Assembly (NCBI RefSeq): GCF_023612095.1
Contig: NZ_CP086235.1
Span: 3,793,501-3,857,500, forward strand
Source of the DNA: Cytobacillus firmus
GTDB taxonomy: Bacteria; Bacillota; Bacilli; Bacillales; Cytobacillaceae
Length of the DNA: 64,000 nt
Reading direction: 5' to 3'
Program-made: the position numbers and the translations under genes
Notes under the pieces: model-generated
Seen by the model: the letters and a program-made list of their open reading frames with translations, nothing else
Told to the model about the DNA's origin: nothing
Databases searched by the model: none
Shown here: positions 34,589 to 43,282 of the stretch, piece after piece
How positions within the stretch are numbered: position 1 is the first letter of the stretch
Layout: each line of letters begins with the position of its first letter

Positions 34589-35633
34589 ATGAAAAGCTAT
34601 ATTCTCCTTGCCGGCATGGTTTTGCTGCTGGCTGCCTTCTTGGGCTATCGAAGCTTTTTTCCGGGGAAGAGATTCCCTACGATGATGACCAGGAAGGGCT
34701 CAAGGATCAAATTGTCTTTAAATTCAGCCATGTGGTGGCAGAAAATACGCCGAAGGGCCTTGCCGCTCAACGGTTTGCAGATCTTGTCGCCGAAAAATCG
34801 GATGGCCATATTAAGATAGAAGTGTTTCCAAACGGCAGCCTTTATTCTGATATTGAAGAAATCAATGCGCTTAAGGAAGGACAGGTTCACTTTATTGCCC
34901 CTTCCACCTCTAAGCTTGGGATGCTTTCGCCTAAGTGGGCCGTGCTGGATTTGCCCTTTGCCTTTCCTTCACGTGAGGCTGCACTTGAAGGCCTGAATGG
35001 GGATATCGGCAAGCAGCTGCTGGATTCTCTAAAGGGGGACGGCATTAAAGGGCTCGCCCACTGGCCTAATGGATTTAAGCAGATCACCACGAATAATGGG
35101 CCCATTCAAAAACCGGAGGATCTGAAAGGGCAATCCTTCCGTATTATGCAAAGTGATGTGATATCGGCCCAATTCAGCCGCCTGAAGGCAAAGACTATTC
35201 AGGATTCCTTCAATTCCACTTATAAGCTGCTGGAGGATGGTGAAGTGGATGGTGAAGAAAACACGGTTTCCAATATCTACTCAAAGAAATTTTATAACCT
35301 GCAAAAGCATATGACAATCAGCAATCATGGCTATCTGGGGTATGCGGTGATGATGAGCGGGAAGGTCTGGAATGAGCAGAGTGAGGAAACAAAGAAGATT
35401 CTGCTCGAGGCAATGGAAGAAACAACTGAATGGAATAGCCGGATGGCCTTTGAAATGAACGAAGAACTACTTGAAAAAATCAGGCAGAATTCCTCCATTC
35501 AGATACATGAGCTCACACCCGAAGAAAAAGGGAATGGCAAGATGTACTGGATCCCATCTATGAAGACTTCTCACAGGATATCGGGAAGAATCTGGTGGAA
35601 GAGATGAAGGAACTGCGGGGTAAATATGAATGA
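34589..35633 (+). pseudogene. dctB: Frameshifted DctB, TRAP-type dicarboxylate-binding protein
   Basis: One ~348-aa DctP-family solute-binding protein is split into three frames. The start MKSYILLAGMVLLLAAF (a signal anchor) follows AAAGGAGG. One extra G in the GGGG run at 34663-34666 joins it to EEIPYDDDQEGLKDQ. One extra A in the AAAAA run at 35525-35529 joins the tail KREWQDVLDP ... RGKYE. Adding both restores a frame divisible by three and a normal family C-terminus ending at 35633. In B. subtilis YdbE/DctB binds C4-dicarboxylates and works with DctS in sensing. It lacks TRAP permease partners here, consistent with a sensor role. Both shifts look like homopolymer read errors. Confidence 0.85.
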
Positions 35634-35638
35634 ATGAA

Positions 35639-35689
35639 GGTGACAGGTACCTATACCAGTTGGCCGAAGTGGTATAGGTGCCTGTCACC
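35639..35689. repeat. GTGACAGG palindrome, copy 1
   Basis: A 51-nt near-perfect palindrome starting GGTGACAGGTACCTATACCA and ending in its complement with two mismatches. It lies between dctB and rlmI and may also end both transcripts. A nearly identical copy lies on the other side of rlmI at 36938-36986. Confidence 0.85.
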
Positions 35690-35694
35690 CTTTG

Positions 35695-36888
35695 TTACAG
35701 CTTCTGTATGACTGCTACTTTAAGGTAGTCTCCTTCTTTGAATTCCTTAATGGTGCGGAAGTCTTCAGGAAGGGTGAATTCCTCCAGGATTTTGTAGCGG
35801 TCCCCTGTTTGTGCGAACGCTTTTTTGATAAAGTCTTTGAATTTCTTCATGCTGAATGTGCTGCAGTTGGATGAGGCCACAATGATTCCGTCTTTTTCTG
35901 TAATTTGGATTGCCTGAGCGAGCAGCTCCGGATAATCCTTTCTGGCGCTGAAAGTATGCTTTTTGGAACGGGCAAAGCTTGGAGGGTCCAGGATGACCAT
36001 ATCAAATTTCAGCTGTTTCCGAACAGCATATTTGAAGTAGTTGAACACATCTTCCACAATGATATCCTGTGCCTCAAAATCAATGCCGTTAACGCTGAAC
36101 ATTTCGATGGTTTTGCTTTTGCTGCGGTTGGCAAGGTCGACACTGGTTGTTTTCACTGCTCCCCCTAATGCGGCAGCAGCTGAAAAAGCGCCCGTATAAG
36201 AGAACGTGTTAAGTACCGTTTTTCCATTTGAATACTTGTCCCTGATCGTCTTCCGTACATGCCTCTGATCAAGGAATACACCAACCATGGCCCCATCATT
36301 CAAATAAATGGGAAACCTGATTCCATTCTCCTTCACCATCAGCGGAAAAGATGCCCGTTCCCCTGCTGCAAAATCATCGTCCTCTATATAAGTGCCCTTT
36401 ACAGCAAACCGTTTCTTTTCATACAATCCTTTTACATCAGCACTGTTCATGAATGCCTGAATCACCGTATCCCTGAACGTATAAATGCCTTCACTGTACC
36501 AGCTGATCACATAAAAGCCATCATAATAATCAATCGTGATGCCTCCGATTCCGTCTCCTTCTCCATTAAAAACACGAAAGGCGGTTGTATTGGGATCATG
36601 GAACAGAGCTTCACGTCTTCTTAACGATTCTTGGAATTTCTTCGCAAAAAATGCTTCATCAAAGGTTTCCTGAGGATTTCGCGACAGTATCCAGCCCCTG
36701 CCTTTATTCTGCTTTCCATAATATCCTTTGCCGATAAACCGGCCGCTCTCATCAGTCAGCTCAATGACCGCACCCTCTTCGATGTTCTTCGGAATCCGCT
36801 GCACCGACTCCTCCGTCACAAGCGGATAGCCATCCCTAAAACTATTCTTATATTTAGAAGCCGCGATTAATTTGATAGCATTACTCAT
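35695..36888 (-). CDS. rlmI: 23S rRNA m5C methyltransferase RlmI family (YwbD)
   Basis: Cytoplasmic SAM-dependent methyltransferase of 397 aa. An N-terminal PUA-like domain (~1-75) precedes an EEHEE domain and a Rossmann MTase domain with VLNTFSYTGAFS (SAM motif I), DPPSFARS (motif IV) and the catalytic ASSNCSTFS loop (motif VI Cys). E. coli RlmI makes m5C1962 in 23S rRNA; the B. subtilis name is YwbD. The ATG at 36888 is chosen over the in-frame TTG at 36900. The gene is bounded on both sides by GTGACAGG palindromes. Confidence 0.9.
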   Translation of the reverse strand: MSNAIKLIAASKYKNSFRDGYPLVTEESVQRIPKNIEEGAVIELTDESGRFIGKGYYGKQNKGRGWILSRNPQETFDEAFFAKKFQESLRRREALFHDPNTTAFRVFNGEGDGIGGITIDYYDGFYVISWYSEGIYTFRDTVIQAFMNSADVKGLYEKKRFAVKGTYIEDDDFAAGERASFPLMVKENGIRFPIYLNDGAMVGVFLDQRHVRKTIRDKYSNGKTVLNTFSYTGAFSAAAALGGAVKTTSVDLANRSKSKTIEMFSVNGIDFEAQDIIVEDVFNYFKYAVRKQLKFDMVILDPPSFARSKKHTFSARKDYPELLAQAIQITEKDGIIVASSNCSTFSMKKFKDFIKKAFAQTGDRYKILEEFTLPEDFRTIKEFKEGDYLKVAVIQKL

Positions 36889-36937
36889 AAATTCACCCAA
36901 TCATTTTGTTAGTATAGCTATCATTGTAACATTAAAA

Positions 36938-36986
36938 GTGACAGGTACCTATACCACTTGGATGAAGTGGTATAGGTACCTGTCAC
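36938..36986. repeat. GTGACAGG palindrome, copy 2
   Basis: A 22-bp perfect inverted repeat, GTGACAGGTACCTATACCA plus CTT on the left arm, with a GGATG loop. It lies between two divergently transcribed genes (rlmI and the CBS gene), so it cannot be a normal terminator of either. Confidence 0.88.
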
Positions 36987-37065
36987 CATCTTTCTAATTT
37001 ATTATCATTCCCGGATAGGCACGGGCATAGAATAGAGAAGGTTAGGGGTAAAGGAGGATGCTCGT

Positions 37066-37710
37066 ATGCTGATTCGCCATCAGATGGTGGATAAAAAAGA
37101 TGTCCGGTTTTGTGATGAAACCTTTAATTTGGAACAGGCACTGCAGTTTTTAAATAAAACTGGCTACCGCTGTGTCCCTATTCTGGATGCCGCACATACA
37201 AAGTTTGTCGGCAATATTTATAAGGTTGATATTTTAGAATATAAGGAAAATCATTCTTTGGATGAACCGATTACGGCTCTGGCTAAAGACCAGCAGACTA
37301 TAATTGATGAGGATGACTCCTTCATGAAAGCCTTTTTCACGCTGAAGAGATATCCTTATCTGCCGGTTGAAAATGACCAGGGGCAGTTTGTCGGATTGCT
37401 GACACATGCGGCCGTACTGGAGCTGCTGGAGGAAGCGTGGGGACTGAACCGAGGCAGCTATACGCTGACTGTGGGAAGCTATGGCACACAGGGAACATTG
37501 AAAAAGATAAGCAGTATTATCAGTAAATACAGCGATATCCAAGGAGTCATCTCACTGGATTCATCCAACTTCCATGTCAGTCTGATACGCCGTATCCTTT
37601 TTACATTGCCGAAGGATACGACAGAAGAAACTTTAGATAAAATCAAGAAAGAACTGGACACAAATGGATTCCGTGTGATCGGAGTCGAGTGTCATAATGG
37701 AGAATGCTGA
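37066..37710 (+). CDS. cbpA: CBS-ACT protein, CbpA-type c-di-AMP-binding candidate
   Basis: Cytoplasmic protein of 214 aa. Two CBS motifs (~1-60 and ~70-130; GYRCVPILD and RYPYLPVENDQGQFVGLLT) are followed by an ACT-like domain (~140-214, YTLTVGSYGTQGTL). The same order occurs in Listeria CbpA, a c-di-AMP-binding protein; B. subtilis DarB lacks the ACT part. It probably senses c-di-AMP or an adenine nucleotide and controls a partner protein (inference). AAAGGAGG precedes the ATG. Confidence 0.82.
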   Translation: MLIRHQMVDKKDVRFCDETFNLEQALQFLNKTGYRCVPILDAAHTKFVGNIYKVDILEYKENHSLDEPITALAKDQQTIIDEDDSFMKAFFTLKRYPYLPVENDQGQFVGLLTHAAVLELLEEAWGLNRGSYTLTVGSYGTQGTLKKISSIISKYSDIQGVISLDSSNFHVSLIRRILFTLPKDTTEETLDKIKKELDTNGFRVIGVECHNGEC

Positions 37711-37724
37711 TAAAGTGAAACTTC

Positions 37725-38110
37725 AATCAGTGGGGGGTTCCTTATCCCCCACTGATTGTTAGTCGCGTTCTAGTGTCGCTAAGATCTCCGCTAGCGCTTC
37801 GATCAATCGACACTACGAACCCGATTGGTTCAACTAAGCCTCTGCCTGCGCCTCGGCAAGTTTCACTGTATCTCACCAATCGGGCCTTTACATTATAAAG
37901 CGAGGCGACTTGCCTTGGGGTGACAAGCATAAGACGAGCAGATGGTGGGGAGTGCTTTTCTTCCCATCAGCTGATTGGCTTATGACCTCGAGCCCCTAGG
38001 AGCCGCAGCTAGATCGGGCAGTTTGACCCCCACTTATCCTCCTTTGATTACTCTAAGTCTTGAAGCGGGGGGCTTACTGCCCGTTAGACTGCGATAAAAG
38101 ATGAAAAGCC
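37725..38110. repeat. Highly structured intergenic repeat region
   Basis: This gene-free stretch is built of nested inverted repeats. AATCAGTGGGGG/CCCCCACTGATT (37725-37757) may end the CBS transcript. TAGTGTCG (37771) pairs with CGACACTA (37808). CCCGATTGGT (37820) pairs with ACCAATCGGG (37875). GGCAAG (37855) pairs with CTTGCC (37909). AAGCATAAG (37924) pairs with CTTATG (37979). GGGCAG (38016) pairs with CTGCCC (38077). The segment GACAAGCATAAGACGAGC ... TTATGACCTCGAGCCCC ... GCAGCTAGA matches a dispersed element I recall from Bacillus intergenic regions. Its end is shared with the element at 58134-58247. It may be a mobile structured repeat or a non-coding RNA. Confidence 0.65.
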
Positions 38111-38134
38111 GTTCCTTGATGGAGCGGCTTTTTC

Positions 38135-38590
38135 TTACCTTTGATTCCTATGAAAGAATTCCTGGTACCCGTAAATAATCCATGCGTAAGAGGTGAAGAA
38201 CAGGAAAATATGGATAGGCTTGAATTTTACGAGCTTATACAAGTTAAGTCTTTGATACAAGTAGTTTAGCGGGTATGCAAACAGCAGATCCATGATGGCA
38301 TTTACTGCCAGGTACTTCTTGAAACTGCCGAAGGTGAAATGGAAGATCCATAGGGTCCCGATAAAGAATGGGCCCATTATGAAGGTCAGGTCATTGATAA
38401 GTTTCTTGAAGTGTCCGCCTTCCACAGTCCACCATTTAAAGGGTATGGCCAGTGTGCTTAAAATTAACACTAAAATCCCTGCAAAAACCGAAACGGTTGA
38501 AAATTTATTAAATGACTTCCTGGGCAGAAAGAATATGGTCAGCCACGGAATGACCAAATGAAGCAGCCTGATCGCTGTAGTTGCTTTCAT
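38135..38590 (-). CDS. Four-to-five-helix membrane protein, unknown function
   Basis: Membrane protein of 151 aa with hydrophobic segments at about 8-24, 33-50, 70-86, 94-110 and 124-141. It contains a Phe/Tyr-rich C-terminus. I do not recognise the family beyond a resemblance in layout to small Bacillus membrane proteins such as the CBO0543 group. The RBS (AAGGGGG) is part of a hairpin arm that also serves as the terminator of the lhgO operon upstream, so its expression may depend on read-through. Confidence 0.7.
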   Translation of the reverse strand: MKATTAIRLLHLVIPWLTIFFLPRKSFNKFSTVSVFAGILVLILSTLAIPFKWWTVEGGHFKKLINDLTFIMGPFFIGTLWIFHFTFGSFKKYLAVNAIMDLLFAYPLNYLYQRLNLYKLVKFKPIHIFLFFTSYAWIIYGYQEFFHRNQR

Positions 38591-38596
38591 ATAAAA

Positions 38597-38630
38597 ATCC
38601 CCCTTCTTCCATATTGTGGTTTAGGGGGAT
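38597..38630 (-). terminator. Terminator of the lhgO operon overlapping the next RBS
   Basis: On the minus strand ATCCCCC pairs with GGGGGAT, followed by TTTTAT. The 3' arm contains the RBS of the 38135-38590 gene. Confidence 0.6.
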
Positions 38631-38653
38631 ATGAATTATTCTCCATTTTTTTA

Positions 38654-39862
38654 TTAAACAGCTGATTCCACCTTAAACATTCCGTCCATCTTCCTCACGA
38701 TCTCTTTTCCAATCTCTATGGACGCCGTCGCGGCCGGAGACGGTGCATTTAAAACATGGATGGAGCGTTTGCTGGGCACAATGAAAAAGTCATCGACTAA
38801 TGAACCATCGTCCTTCAAGGCCTGAGCTCTGACACCGGCAGGCCCGGGAACAATATCATCCTTCTGAATGTCCGGCATAAGCTTCTGGACATTTTTCATG
38901 AAAAGCTCTTTGGAAGCAGAGCGGATCATTTCTTCCACTCCCTCCTTCATATATTTCTTTGCGAGCTTCCAGAAGCCTTTATAAGCCATAACCTCCATCA
39001 GGTCTGCCACATTCAGGTCCGTCTTTTTATAGCCCTCCCTTTTAAAGCTTAGAACGGCATTTGGCCCCACATCAATAGCTCCGTTAATCATGCGGGTAAA
39101 ATGAACCCCAAGGAACGGGAAGTTAGGATTTGGCACAGGATAGATCAGATTTTTGACGAGACTGCTTTTCTCCGGCTTGAGCATGAAATACTCGCCCCTG
39201 AATGGCACGATTTTAACATCCGTTTTCAATCCGGCAAGCTTGGCAATCCGGTCTGACTGCAGTCCGCCGCAGTTTACATAGTAAGCTCCCCTTACCTCTC
39301 CCCTGCTGGTCTGGACAATTACTTCCTGAGCTGTTTCGTCAATGGCTGATACTTTATGATTCAGCAGGATGTCCCCGCCTTTTGCTGTAATGATCTCAGC
39401 CATTTTTTCCGAAACCTGCTTATAGTTGACAATGCCGGCCATTGGCACATGAATGGCCTTTTTTCCGTTCACATGCGGCTCGATTTCATGCAGCTCACCC
39501 TGATCGATCATTCTGATTCCAAGGCCGTTGTCCAGCCCGCGCTGATATAAATCGTCCAATAGCGGCAGCTCGAAATCTTCGCTCGCGACAATGACTTTCC
39601 CGCAGATATCCACTTCAAGCCCATGCTTCCGGCAAAATTCTGTCATGGACTCACTGCCTTTTTTGGCAAGCCTGGCTTTATAACTGCCGGGTTTATAGTA
39701 AATTCCTGAATGGATGACACCGCTGTTATGGCCTGTCTGATGCGCCGCCACATGGCTTTCTTTTTCCAGGATGGCCACTTTTGCTGATGGAAACCGTTTC
39801 AGCAGCTCCATTCCTGTTGACAGGCCGACAATGCCCCCGCCAATAATGATGTAATCGTACAT
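38654..39862 (-). CDS. lhgO: L-2-hydroxyglutarate oxidase/dehydrogenase
   Basis: FAD-dependent oxidoreductase of 402 aa, DAO superfamily. The N-terminal dinucleotide fold reads IIIGGGIVGLSTGMEL, and HQTGHNSGVIHSGIYY is the LhgO/L2HGDH signature. It oxidises L-2-hydroxyglutarate to 2-oxoglutarate and passes electrons to the membrane quinone pool. It is the last gene of the six-gene operon, 18 nt after glcF. In E. coli lhgO belongs to the csiD-lhgO-gab set; here it sits with D-2-hydroxyacid oxidase subunits, which suggests use of both enantiomers (inference). Confidence 0.9.
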   Translation of the reverse strand: MYDYIIIGGGIVGLSTGMELLKRFPSAKVAILEKESHVAAHQTGHNSGVIHSGIYYKPGSYKARLAKKGSESMTEFCRKHGLEVDICGKVIVASEDFELPLLDDLYQRGLDNGLGIRMIDQGELHEIEPHVNGKKAIHVPMAGIVNYKQVSEKMAEIITAKGGDILLNHKVSAIDETAQEVIVQTSRGEVRGAYYVNCGGLQSDRIAKLAGLKTDVKIVPFRGEYFMLKPEKSSLVKNLIYPVPNPNFPFLGVHFTRMINGAIDVGPNAVLSFKREGYKKTDLNVADLMEVMAYKGFWKLAKKYMKEGVEEMIRSASKELFMKNVQKLMPDIQKDDIVPGPAGVRAQALKDDGSLVDDFFIVPSKRSIHVLNAPSPAATASIEIGKEIVRKMDGMFKVESAV

Positions 39863-39880
39863 GCTCCTCCACCCTTTCTC

Positions 39881-41146
39881 TTATTTATGATCAAACCCGC
39901 AGGCTTCTGCCAGTAATTCGATGATATGGACCACACGCACCTTATCCTCAAGCCCCTCACGTTTCACCCCGAGGCACATCTGCAGATGGCAGCCAGGATT
40001 GGACGTGACGATGGTATCAGGCGAGATGCTATGGACGTGTTCCATTTTGGCGTCGAGTATTTCCATGGACACTTCATAGTGAACAATATTATAGATTCCG
40101 GCCGATCCGCAGCACATATCCGCTTTCGGAAGCGGAACATATGTAATGCCTGGTATGCTTTCAAGGAGCTGAACAGGGTCATCCGCCACCTTCTGCACAT
40201 TTAATAAATGGCATGATGGCTGATAGGTCACAGCACCTGAGAGTTCCCGGCTGAAACTGATTCCGAGTTTGTTCAGTATTACACTTACATCCTTATTCTT
40301 TTGGGCAAACACCCTGGCACGCTCTGCCCATTCCGGGTCTTCTGCGAGAAGGTGATCATATTCAACGAGCATCGCACCGCAGCCGCCAATCGCATTAACC
40401 ACAAAATCAAAGTTCCCTTTTTCAAAAGCCGCAATATTTTCCTTCGCCAATTTCCTTGATGTTCCCGTATCTCCGCTATGGTTCTGCAGCGCCCCGCAGC
40501 AGGTCTGTTCCTTAATTACGGTGACTTCGCAGCCGGCATGCTGAAGCAGCTTGATGCTGAGGTCATTGATTTTGGCAAAAAACACATCCATAATACAGCC
40601 TGTAAAAAAAGCAACACGGGCTTTCGGCTCGCGCTCTGGCAGAAGGATGCCTGTTCTCAGCTGTTTATTTGGCATTTCCACAGCAGGGGCTATTTCTTCA
40701 AAAGCACGAAGCTGTTCTGGAAGAATGCTGAGCGCCTTGCTTTTACGGGCAATCGAATCCATGCCTGTTTTCTGATAGGCCCGAAGTGAAGCTCTCATGG
40801 CTGACAGCAGTTTTTTATTCGGCAAGGCCTTCTGCAGAGCCATGTTCTCCACGAATGGAGATGGTGCTTCGGCCCTCTTTACTTGCTTAAAAGACTCGAG
40901 GATTTTCCCATATTGAACATTGGTTGGACATGCCGTCTCACAGGCGCGGCAGCCGAGGCAGAGCTCCATCGACTCGGTAATTTCATCGATGGTTATTTTT
41001 CCTTCCGCCGCCATTTGCACAAGATTGATCCGTCCCCGAGGAGAGTGACTTTCTTTTCCCATGCTGCCGTATGTGGGGCATGCTGGAAGACAATAGCCGC
41101 ATTGGACACAGTCAAACGTTTCTTTATAGGCGAGCTGGCTAGTCAT
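39881..41146 (-). CDS. glcF: Glycolate oxidase iron-sulfur subunit
   Basis: Protein of 421 aa with two 4Fe-4S motifs near the N-terminus (CVQCGYCLPACPT and CLGCRACETACPT) and two CCG domains (CCGALQNHSG and MCCGSAGIYN) of the heterodisulfide reductase kind. It carries electrons from GlcD towards quinones. It overlaps glcD by 8 nt. B. subtilis YsfD is the relative. With only D and F subunits, substrates could be glycolate, D-lactate or another D-2-hydroxyacid. Confidence 0.9.
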   Translation of the reverse strand: MTSQLAYKETFDCVQCGYCLPACPTYGSMGKESHSPRGRINLVQMAAEGKITIDEITESMELCLGCRACETACPTNVQYGKILESFKQVKRAEAPSPFVENMALQKALPNKKLLSAMRASLRAYQKTGMDSIARKSKALSILPEQLRAFEEIAPAVEMPNKQLRTGILLPEREPKARVAFFTGCIMDVFFAKINDLSIKLLQHAGCEVTVIKEQTCCGALQNHSGDTGTSRKLAKENIAAFEKGNFDFVVNAIGGCGAMLVEYDHLLAEDPEWAERARVFAQKNKDVSVILNKLGISFSRELSGAVTYQPSCHLLNVQKVADDPVQLLESIPGITYVPLPKADMCCGSAGIYNIVHYEVSMEILDAKMEHVHSISPDTIVTSNPGCHLQMCLGVKREGLEDKVRVVHIIELLAEACGFDHK

Positions 41147-42553
41147 GGACTAACACCAGCCTCTGTCCTTTGTTCTCGGGAAAAATTTTGCCCGGATTCA
41201 TAATGTTGTTTGGATCCCAAGCTTTTTTCATTCGTTTCATCATGTCCAGTCCAGCTTCCCCAAGTTCCATTTCCATAAACGGCGCCTTCATGGTTCCGAT
41301 TCCATGCTCGCCTGAGAGAGTTCCTCCCAATTCAATCGCTGCGGTAAAAATCTCCTCCACCGCTTTTTCCACGCGCTTCATTTCTTCTTTGTCCTGTTTA
41401 TCGGTAATGATATTCGGGTGCAAATTTCCGTCCCCTGCATGGCCGAATACGACTAAGTCGATTTCATATTTTGCTTTAATTTCCTGAAGCCTTCTGAACA
41501 TCTCAGGTATCTTGCTTCTAGGAATGGTGGCATCTTCGGAAATTTTCGTCGGCTTTTTCCTCACAATGGCCGGCGAAACTAGTTTTCTCGCTTTCCATAG
41601 GTTCCCGGCGGATTCCTCATCCCTGGCAATGATCGCTTCCCTCGCCCCAACTTCCAGGCACACCTGCTTCACCTGCTCGCTTTCATCCCTGATGGCGATT
41701 GGATGGCCATCAAGCTCAATCAGGATAATGGCATCCACATCTGTCGGGAGCCCGATCGGCTGAAATTCTTCCACAGCCTGGATCGAAGCCTGGTCCATAA
41801 TTTCCATTTTGGAAGGCAGGATGCCGGAAGTGAGCACAGCCGATATCGCTTTTCCGGCATCAATAATGTCATCAAAAATGACCATCATCGTTTGAGTGGC
41901 CTGCGGTCTTGGAATCAGCTGAAGAGTGGCCTCTGTGATGATGCCGAGCGTCCCCTCGGATCCAACAATCAGCTTCGTCAGGTCATAGCCTGTAACGTTT
42001 TTGACCGTCCGTCCGCCTGTCCGAATGATGTCCCCTTCCGGCGTGACGATCTCCAGACCGAGCACATAATCCTTTGTTACCCCGTACTTTAAACCGCGCG
42101 GCCCGCCTGCATTTTCAGCGAGGTTCCCTCCAATTGTGGAAACATGGGAACTGCTTGGGTCTGGGGATACATCAGCCCATAGCGCTGCGCTTCCCGGTCA
42201 ATATCAGCTGTGATGACCCCCGGTGATACTGTTGCGACTGTATCCTCCGGGTCAATGATCAGCTTTTGGGTCCACCTGGAAAAATCAAGGACCATCCCGC
42301 CATGGACAGGGAGCGGACCTCCGCTCAGACTCGTACCCCTGCCTCTTGGATAGACGGGAATTTTCAGTTCATTGGCGAGTTTTACAATGCCAGCCGTTTC
42401 CTCTGTCGAAACCGGCTGCAGGATGATCTCTGGAATATAGGCTCCAAATGAGCCGTCGTATGAATAAGAAACCAGGTCCGCTTTTTCAAGCAGAATGCGT
42501 TTTTCTGATCCCATAATGCTTTTAAGCCGTTCAACAATCTGTTCGGTGATCAC
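41139..42553 (-). pseudogene. glcD: Frameshifted glycolate/D-2-hydroxyacid oxidase FAD subunit
   Basis: A ~471-aa FAD-linked oxidase broken once. The first part (to about codon 130) has the FAD_binding_4 region PVYPRGRGTSLSGGP. The second part has GGNLAENAGGPRGLKYG and the FAD-oxidase C-terminal domain (VVFGHAGDGNLHPN, LSGEHGIGT). Adding one base to the GGGG run at 42163-42166 (CCCC in sense) restores GLMYPPDPSSSHVSTIGGN across the break, and the total becomes a multiple of three. The start is a GTG overlapping the gntR stop (GTGA). In the operon it works with GlcF. Sequencing error is likely, since both halves keep all conserved residues. Confidence 0.87.
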
Positions 42554-43269
42554 AACGGCACCTTCTTTCCTTCCCCTTCGTTCATCTTCAATTTCTTTGT
42601 TACATTCTCAAGATGGACTCTCATGGCCTGCGCTGCTTTTTCTTCATCCTGTTCTTTAATAGCCGTGAAAATGCTCATATGCTCCTGAAAAACCTGTTCA
42701 CGTTTTGCCGGAAGTCCCACGTTTTTCTTAAGAGAAAACGCAATTGCTTTCCTATACAGATCATCGATGTTTTCCATTACCTGTATCATGAAGCGATTTT
42801 TCGTTGCTTTGATCAGGTGTTTATGAAAATTCACGTCTGCCAGATCGCCAACTGCTTCGGGGTTCGTCAGTGTGATTTCAAATTGATCGAGGGCTCCCTT
42901 CATTTTTTCCAGGTCGGCCTCATCACGACGCAAGGCAGCAATAGCTGCTGCCTGTGTCTCCATAACCATCCTCATTTCCAATAGCTCAAATACCTGTTCC
43001 ACGGGAATGTATTCAATCGCTAACGAACCAAGCATGTCTGCCATATTAACCTCTTTAACGAAGCTTCTGCCGCCTTGCCTGGATTCAATGATCCCGCTGG
43101 CAGATAATACGCTCAATGCTTCCCGGACAGGCGCACGGCTGACGCCAAACCGTTTGGCCAGTTCATTCTCGGATGGCATCGGCTCATTTGGCGGGAACTT
43201 GCCTTCTTTTATCATTTCCTTCAGCTGATCCAGCACCTGGGCCGAGATTTTTTTTCGTTCGATTTTCAT
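42550..43269 (-). CDS. GntR-family regulator with FCD domain
   Basis: Transcription factor of 239 aa. The N-terminal winged helix reads MPSENELAKRFGVSRAPVREAL, followed by an all-helical FCD ligand domain (~90-225) with FHKHLIKATKN and EHMSIFTAIKEQD, whose Asp/His residues usually bind a metal and an organic acid. FadR/GlcC/LldR-type relatives respond to lactate, glycolate or other acids. The ATG at 43269 has AAGGAG 10 bases upstream. It lies inside the transport/oxidation operon and probably controls it; the effector is likely the transported hydroxyacid (inference). Confidence 0.88.
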   Translation of the reverse strand: MKIERKKISAQVLDQLKEMIKEGKFPPNEPMPSENELAKRFGVSRAPVREALSVLSASGIIESRQGGRSFVKEVNMADMLGSLAIEYIPVEQVFELLEMRMVMETQAAAIAALRRDEADLEKMKGALDQFEITLTNPEAVGDLADVNFHKHLIKATKNRFMIQVMENIDDLYRKAIAFSLKKNVGLPAKREQVFQEHMSIFTAIKEQDEEKAAQAMRVHLENVTKKLKMNEGEGKKVPL

Positions 43270-43282
43270 GGATGTTAGCTCC

